Shown in pieces: positions 61,101 to 64,000 of a stretch of 64,000 bases of DNA; the stretch's first letter is position 1, and every line of letters begins with the position of its first letter. The stretch lies in contig CM037459.1 of assembly GCA_021014325.1 (NCBI GenBank), positions 310,001-374,000 of the forward strand, in the 5' to 3' direction. A model generated the notes under the pieces. It had not been told where the DNA came from and did no database searches. It saw only the letters and a program-made list of their open reading frames with translations. The DNA is from Plazaster borealis. Its lineage: Eukaryota; Echinodermata; Asteroidea; Forcipulatida; Labidiasteridae. Made by a program: the position numbers and the translations under genes.

Positions 61101-64000
61101 CTTCGCTGGATACTTACATGTAAAACAAAAGCTATTAAAAGGAACTAACTTTCCCATACATTGCCTCCGAGTGATTACGACATTCCGAATTGGTTTTAAA
61201 AGAGTTGACTTATTTGCATCCTTTTTTTTTTTTTTTTTTAACAACTCAAACCTGTTTAAATGTCAGGGATTTTTAATTTCAGCAATCAAAGAATGCAATG
61301 ACTTGTGGGGTCTTCTCGTTCTGTTTTCTCAACTGTAAATAACATGAGTAGGCTAAAGCCTTCAGATAAAAACTAACCTAATATTTTGTTTCAATAACTA
61401 CCAATTGTTTATCTTGTCTTTAAACAAATAATATTAATTTAAAAATGACATAAAAGAATGATCATTTAACATTCTGTCTATCACTTCCCACACTCCCAAT
61501 CATAGTCAGTTAAGGAAGAGATGTGTTTAGTTTACCTTAATTGCACTTGTGCTCTTTGCTCTATTATTTGTTGCGTCTGTGCGGGGGTGAAGTGGAAAAA
61601 CACCGTTCTGTGCACCTCTCGGAATTTGTTTCCAACTGGCGGCACTGAAAATAATAAATTAGAAATTATCAAGCTGTTATTCCAGTAACTAGAGATGATT
61701 ACTAAGTTACATGCAGTACCATATTGTTATTGTTTGTGTTGAATTCTACCAACCACGTATTCTTCAATTAGAGTTTCAAAATGTTCATACAAAAGAGTAC
61801 ATAGGGGAGGGAACTTGGAAGAGGCTGTGTATTAAGACATTTAAAATGTTGCAAATGTACACAGTAGAATCAACAGAGGAGACACAAAAATTGGGGAGAA
61901 ATTACTGAAAACCATACACTACATGTATGTAGCAGGCACCAGAGTGAATGGTGCTCACACACACACACACACACACATAACAAATGTTGGTTTGTTTTAC
62001 TTTGGAGGATTCGCAAAGTATGTTTGTACATCCATGCTGAAGAAGTTAACTTATAATGTTAGAGAATTCCTACAACAACAAAAACAAAACTTAGTTTCAA
62101 ACATACATGTAATACACACCTACAAATACAATTTTCATATAATTTCTTTTAAGAGCTGTAAACACAAATGTTCCCCTTTTCAATGTACCTACAATAAATT
62201 AAGTTATTGCCAGTGCCCCAGCACAGCATAAATTATGTGTCCAACCCTCGGACTCTGAAACATTTTCCAGCAAGTTGACCAAAAATTTGAAACCATTCAA
62301 CTGCACATAATTGTCTTCGGTGGCACAAATGTGCACAAAACTACATGTGTATTCTGTACAATTGCATTCACCACCGTATCATATTGCAGGCCATGCAAGG
62401 TTAATCTATTATTCAAAACTACAGTGGATGTAGATGATAATATATGGACACACGGTAAGAGGGTTTTTAATGTAGAAAACTTTATTTATGACTAAGTTTT
62501 TGGTACCTGCAGAATTTACAATTTAATAATGATCATTGCTGCCCATTCTACCATATTTACATAAATTAGCAATGACAATGCATTAACAGCATCTTTTGAC
62601 CTTCATTTTGTTTTTGCCGTTACATCTACATCCATGTGTATTAAGCACTGTATACTCAGTACTTTCCCTAGTCCTCTAAAAAAAAACGAAAAAAAAAACA
62701 ACAGGCATATATCGCTCGGTTTGTTTTTACCCATCTTGCTTAACCATAGTGAAAGGAAAACAAATAATGTAGGCCTAACACTTGCATCTCAGAAGAAGTT
62801 TCACGATCGCACATCATTCATGTCGTCGTTACAAAATGGCGATGCGACCTTAAGTAAATAGCAACCCCTTTTGTTAATTTTTCTCCAACTGTCAGTGAAA
62901 CAGTGCCCTCTTTCATTTCATTTTTTGGATTTCAGACATCGGATTGTTCCGATTTTGCAGGGTTTTAAGAACTAAAAATTGGGACAATTCAGATTAAATC
63001 AGAACACTTGACACTGGTTCAAATACTACATTCAGTGAGATTTCACATTAAAACTAATCAATTTTACTTTCAATGCTTTAACTGTTAGTCTGCGTTACTT
63101 CGGTAAACAACTGTCAAGCTTTTCAACACAGCATAAAACTTATTTTTCAACCATAAAAACTCTGTCTTCAATAAAATACAGTATACAATTTCTACAACCT
63201 GAATATGAAATTTAAAAATCTACATTGAATCCCATGTGTATCTCTGTACCAAGGTGGCTTACAATGCAGTTAATGACCAACAGACTTATCAATTGTGTCA
63301 ATTTAACAAACTGGAAAATAAATTGTTACCTATTTTGTAAGCTTAAATTAAAAAAAGAAAACCCCCACATATTATCACTAAATAAATAAACTTGAACCTT
63401 TGACATAGAAACTACTGGTATCCATACACACATTCTTAAGACCTTCTTATTTACCAACCAGGGTGATATTCACAAGATGCATATACTCACCCATAACCTC
63501 TATACATTATTAAGTTACTCTCACCACCAAGTAATTTGACACATATACAGTTGTGTGAGATATGATGCAGGATACACAGTGTGCAAAAGATTTCTGAAAC
63601 ACAGTCATGAATAGTTGACATTTGATGTTTGATTCATTTTGGCATTTCACACTACATGAAAATGTAGCATCTTCTCTTCCCATCAAAAACAACAATCACA
63701 ACAACTATAGCAGGACTGATACTGACTTCTTATAAAGAAAAGTGAACATTTTGTATACCTGGACCATTTCAAGGGGCAATGGTAAGGGAGTGGAGGTAAT
63801 TGACTCTGTTGTCTCCTTTGGTACAAAGTAAACAAAAGGTCAAATTGGCATGCACGTATGCACACGTACAGGTGTACACGTGTACAAATCTACATGTGTG
63901 ACAAATGTTTGAGATGTTTCTTGTTTTATACTTACACTGTAACTCCACAAAATTTGTTTTCCTTTTGGTGTACATGTAGCCATCAACACAAACAGTGATC
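40010..64000 (-). CDS. PIAS: PIAS-family SUMO E3 ligase (5' end outside window)
   Basis: Eleven exons on the minus strand: >64000-63936, 61644-61536, 59673-59583, 49841-49707, 49240-49135, 48265-48031, 47567-47446, 45032-~44600, 41828-41671, 40637-40600, 40180-40010. Phases agree at every junction except 45032/41828, whose donor I could not fix. Domains in order: PINIT ([42 protein letters not shown]), SP-RING ([20 protein letters not shown] with Cys/His ligands and CPVCDRKAP), a SUMO-interacting motif ([14 protein letters not shown]), a Ser/Pro-rich region and a C-terminus ending DVIALD, like the DIISLD end of PIAS1. PIAS proteins bring SUMO-charged UBC9 to nuclear targets such as STATs and chromatin proteins. 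The SAP domain expected at the N-terminus is beyond 64000. One PIAS gene here is equally related to the vertebrate paralogues PIAS1-4. Confidence 0.95.
40600..40637 (-). CDS. PIAS: PIAS microexon
   Basis: 38 nt between TTGTCAACAG and CAG-GTAAGT encoding [13 protein letters not shown]. Phases agree with both neighbours. Confidence 0.8.
40748..40997. mobile_element. 250-bp inverted-repeat MITE
   Basis: AGGGCCCAATTTCAT and GCTCTGCTTACCG at the left mirror CGGTAAGCAGAAC and ATGAAATTGGGCCCT at the right. The interior holds further GCGCTTACC / GGTAAGCGC motifs. Placed in a PIAS intron 110 bp upstream of the 38-nt exon. Confidence 0.85.
41152..41400 (+). repeat. Diverged copy of repeat family C
   Basis: AATTGTCAAAAACCAGT, CCCAACATATACATGAAATAA, CTCAATCGGTCATC and CTCATTTCTCAAAAACTA parallel the element at 43886-44266 in the same order, but no ends are recognisable. 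Confidence 0.6.
41671..41828 (-). CDS. PIAS: PIAS exon: Ser/Pro-rich C-terminal region
   Basis: Acceptor TTGTAACCAG, donor CCTG-GTAAGT. The open frame [18 protein letters not shown] ... MPPSDYP enters in phase 2 and exits in phase 1, which matches the next exon. Confidence 0.82.
43886..44266. mobile_element. Repeat family C element with inverted ends
   Basis: TTAAAGGCACTGAACACGTT at the left is matched by AACGTGTACGATACCTTTAA at the right (inverted, a few mismatches). TTAA at both ends could be part of the repeat or a target site. No transposase. Confidence 0.7.
44440..44545 (-). repeat. tRNA-like SINE debris
   Basis: On the minus strand, TTGGCTTAGTGGACCC, followed at tRNA-like distance by GGTTCGAATCCCACC, resembles an A-box/B-box pair. 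No cloverleaf can be drawn, so it is SINE-like rather than a tRNA gene. It abuts the alternative PIAS stop. Confidence 0.4.
44547..45032 (-). CDS. PIAS: PIAS exon: SUMO-interacting motif and acidic/Pro-rich region
   Basis: Acceptor CACTATACAG at 45033. [20 protein letters not shown] is a SIM followed by an acidic patch with CK2-type Ser sites. [10 protein letters not shown] and LSPLPHQ resemble the next PIAS1 block. The frame stays open to a TGA at 44547, ending NNPLFSFDY. The following exon needs a phase-2 donor; candidates are CG-GTTGGT near 44782 or CA-GTCAGC near 44614, both weak. Reading to 44547 would give a shorter isoform. Confidence 0.9.
   Translation of the reverse strand, partial: GEDISPNKRSNVECIDLTVSSSEDEGDETEEEVSSDTDEEDEQPVPRPQHRAATMRVTEDEDDTESNVISPSPKSPPPLTMANKRLVSPLNHPSSVLSPLPHQCDTPPASILTHYHYSHSILDSLCASPTLDRPAKSAIQSARLANNRTRGYNNPLFSFDY
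45380..46007. mobile_element. Large palindrome (foldback element)
   Basis: Arms of about 230 bp (45380-45609 and 45776-46007) are inverted copies. Shared blocks include TGGGTCATTCCA, CAAATCACCC, ACCCTACCCTCTTCAAATTT, CTGAAAAAGCTGAAATTTCA, GACTTACGG, ACACGCCCTTTTTGG, CCATTTTTATAAGGACCATA and TCTCAGT. A 165-bp loop separates them. No open frame. Confidence 0.92.
45981..46338 (+). repeat. 50-bp tandem array grown from the palindrome tip
   Basis: Seven units starting TTGGGTGATTTGACATGG at 45981, 46037, 46087, 46137, 46187, 46237 and 46287. Each has the element tip (TGGGTGATTTGACATGGAAT, GACCCA) plus 23 bp of flank (CTATGATACATGTATACTGC). Units 2-7 are identical by eye; the first has a 6-bp insertion. 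Confidence 0.95.
46413..47323. mobile_element. hAT-like non-autonomous element carrying repeat family B
   Basis: AGGGCCAATGATTTTCCG and CGGAAAATCATTGGCCCT are 18-bp inverted ends. The 8-bp flanks TCAACTAT (46405-46412) and ACAACTAT (47324-47331) differ at one base, as for a hAT target duplication. Repeated ACGGAATT motifs sit near both ends. It contains family B sequence at 46590-46945 and no transposase. Confidence 0.85.
46590..46945 (+). repeat. Repeat family B, copy 2 (inside the hAT-like element)
   Basis: Same ordered blocks as 30724-31085, ending AAGCGAAAACAAAATGGC. The ATG opens [19 protein letters not shown] before a stop, and the other copy opens MADDLFFSWGAVEG, so similarity extends slightly into a possible coding start. 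Confidence 0.85.
47446..47567 (-). CDS. PIAS: PIAS exon after the SP-RING
   Basis: Acceptor CTCTTTCCAG, donor [30 protein letters not shown] and [10 protein letters not shown] follow LFMEILKYCTDCDEIQFKED of PIAS1. The Cys-rich CTDCD of PIAS1 is replaced by HHTPS here. Confidence 0.94.
47568..48030. other. PIAS intron
   Basis: AT-rich, no recognisable feature. Confidence 0.4.
48031..48265 (-). CDS. PIAS: PIAS exon: SP-RING zinc finger
   Basis: Acceptor GCTCCATCAG, donor [31 protein letters not shown], then [38 protein letters not shown] and [18 protein letters not shown]. The zinc ligands Cys-x-His and Cys-x-x-Cys of the SP-RING are all present. The fold is the UBC9-binding catalytic module. 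Confidence 0.97.
48266..49134. other. PIAS intron
   Basis: No exon, hairpin element or RNA gene seen. A poly-A run lies at about 48752-48760. Confidence 0.4.
49135..49240 (-). CDS. PIAS: PIAS exon between PINIT and SP-RING
   Basis: Acceptor ATTTTACAG, donor [29 protein letters not shown] and NADHSRAL parallel MAVYLVKQLSSTVLLQRLR and NPDHSRAL. Confidence 0.95.
49501..49659 (+). repeat. Dispersed repeat family A, copy 3
   Basis: Third copy, close upstream of a PIAS exon. It keeps GGGCAACGCCA, TTTGCAAAGGGCACTT, GGGGCACCAAGGC and the GGCCTCTGTGTAATTCCAGG end. Confidence 0.75.
49707..49841 (-). CDS. PIAS: PIAS exon: PINIT motif
   Basis: Acceptor AATTTGACAG, donor CGG-GTAAGT, 45 codons. [17 protein letters not shown] contains the motif that names the domain, as PVNIT in place of PINIT, and ends VQWIPEIGR. 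Confidence 0.96.
50187..50596 (-). mobile_element. tRNA-derived SINE
   Basis: Read on the minus strand it starts with a tRNA-like head (TAGGCCAGCGGATAAGAACA, then GTGTTCGAGTCCCGGTCGTG as B box). A conserved body follows (TTTAAGCAAGACACTTAATC, GGATGGGACGTAAAGC, GCACGTAAAAGAACCCAGTG), and it ends with AGCGCTGTATGAACC and an ATT-rich tail. The body resembles a widespread marine-invertebrate SINE core; I do not assign the named family. Confidence 0.8.
51506..51661 (+). CDS. Short open frame inside the 1.9-kb element
   Basis: An ATG at 51506 opens 51 codons, beginning [20 protein letters not shown], with coding-like composition. No family recognised. It may be a remnant first exon of a transposase or a captured exon. 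Too short for a confident gene call. Confidence 0.25.
   Translation: MASASKEYFLFTLKDGGKLDKSLITVSLDETIGSLSNTNTMGINLLQVPST
51783..52166. mobile_element. Foldback element (arms about 180 bp)
   Basis: Left-arm blocks ACACAGGAGAT, CAGATACATTTCT, GATGTCCAGCGAAT, CCTCGTGGAGCGCATTCTT and GGATTTGCACAATCTG recur inverted in the right arm. The loop is about 30 bp. Confidence 0.9.
53260..53640. repeat. Possible dispersed repeat
   Basis: GTAGCCCACC, GTAGCCCAGT, GTAGCCCACAGGGCAAGTTG and CTAGCCCATAGC recur, a pattern typical of degenerate repeat insertions. Boundaries unclear. Confidence 0.3.
56411..56607. mobile_element. 197-bp MITE with 6-bp target duplication
   Basis: AGAGGGATGCCAAC at the left and GTTGGCAGCTCT at the right are inverted ends. 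GCTAGT flanks both sides (56405-56410 and 56608-56613). The interior repeats AATCAGGGAGA and TTAGGGAGCT several times. Confidence 0.75.
57563..58130 (+). repeat. Two diverged direct copies of a 200-bp segment
   Basis: The segment at 57563-57773 recurs at 57932-58130: ATGCCAGTTAAAACA, GACCAGTCA, AATTCTCTC, GGCTGGCTAGTTCAGT, GAAAAGC, AGTAAAATG, CTGGTCC appear in order in both. Confidence 0.8.
59583..59673 (-). CDS. PIAS: PIAS exon: PINIT domain
   Basis: Acceptor TTCCTTGTAG, donor [29 protein letters not shown] and [10 protein letters not shown] closely match the PIAS1 block FCLSETSCPQEDHFP...CVKVN. Confidence 0.95.
59674..61535. other. PIAS intron
   Basis: AT-rich. A poly-T run lies at 61221-61240. 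No recognisable gene or element boundary. Confidence 0.4.
61536..61644 (-). CDS. PIAS: PIAS exon: PINIT domain
   Basis: Acceptor TTATTTTCAG, donor [31 protein letters not shown] and QVQLR correspond to QRFRETCFAFALTPQQVQ and VQVQLR of PIAS1; the intervening SSMDISG-like loop is shorter. Exits in phase 2. Confidence 0.88.
61645..63935. other. PIAS intron
   Basis: AT-rich. A (CA)n microsatellite lies at 61955-61977. Poly-A runs lie near 62677-62698. No recognisable exon. Confidence 0.45.
63936..64000 (-). CDS. PIAS: PIAS exon (start of PINIT domain, partial)
   Basis: The donor CAGT-GTAAGT at 63935 fits phase 1, which is what the exon at 61644 needs; joining gives VELQLPPVGNKF, comparable with IKLQKLPFYD of PIAS1. 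The exon runs off the window. Identification rests on phase and position more than on similarity. Confidence 0.5.

Noticed and set aside
63510..63975. Short minus-strand frames near the right edge
   Set aside because: The PIAS exon ending at 63936 uses a different frame, and these frames run through intron sequence.

Overview
This is animal nuclear DNA: three multi-exon genes with GT-AG introns lie in an AT-rich background full of small transposons, tandem arrays and TACATGTA-type motifs. Gene content (one AGGF1, one PIAS) together with the style of the dispersed repeats suggests a marine deuterostome, most likely an echinoderm and perhaps a sea star. That species-level call is an impression from recall, not a measurement. 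Most of the short open frames scattered through the window are noise; the real coding sequence sits in about 30 exons recognised by protein similarity, splice sites and phase agreement. Layout: (1) 1-16150, minus strand: the 5' two-thirds of an RCC1-repeat beta-propeller gene resembling SERGEF/DelGEF, with one non-coding and six coding exons; its 3' end lies beyond position 1. Its introns carry a 46-bp CCAAT-containing tandem array, a hAT-like element that keeps one transposase exon, a broken sulfotransferase-like gene copy and LINE debris. (2) 16150-20640: the divergent upstream region, occupied by a foldback element with an interstitial telomeric (CCCTAA)n core and by a mariner-like MITE. 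(3) 20641-32684, plus strand: a complete AGGF1 gene (coiled coil, OCRE, FHA, G-patch), about 1,250 codons, much longer than the roughly 714-residue human protein because of two large charged low-complexity exons. (4) 32685-40009: tail-to-tail 3' UTR and intergenic sequence between AGGF1 and PIAS. (5) 40010-64000, minus strand: a PIAS SUMO E3 ligase gene (PINIT, SP-RING, SUMO-interacting motif, conserved C-terminal tail), running off the right edge; the SAP-domain exon(s) lie beyond 64000. Its introns are the most transposon-rich part of the window. The three genes are linked by position, not by pathway: AGGF1 is a nuclear/secreted G-patch-FHA protein, PIAS controls sumoylation of transcription factors, and the RCC1-like protein is a probable exchange-factor-type or scaffold propeller. 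The most unusual structures are the telomere-repeat foldback at 16645-16942, the 230-bp-arm palindrome whose tip has been amplified into a 7-copy array at 45380-46338, the nested inverted-repeat element at 50996-52868, and a reading-frame conflict at one AGGF1 exon that implies a GC-AG intron, a frame-breaking optional exon or a sequence error.
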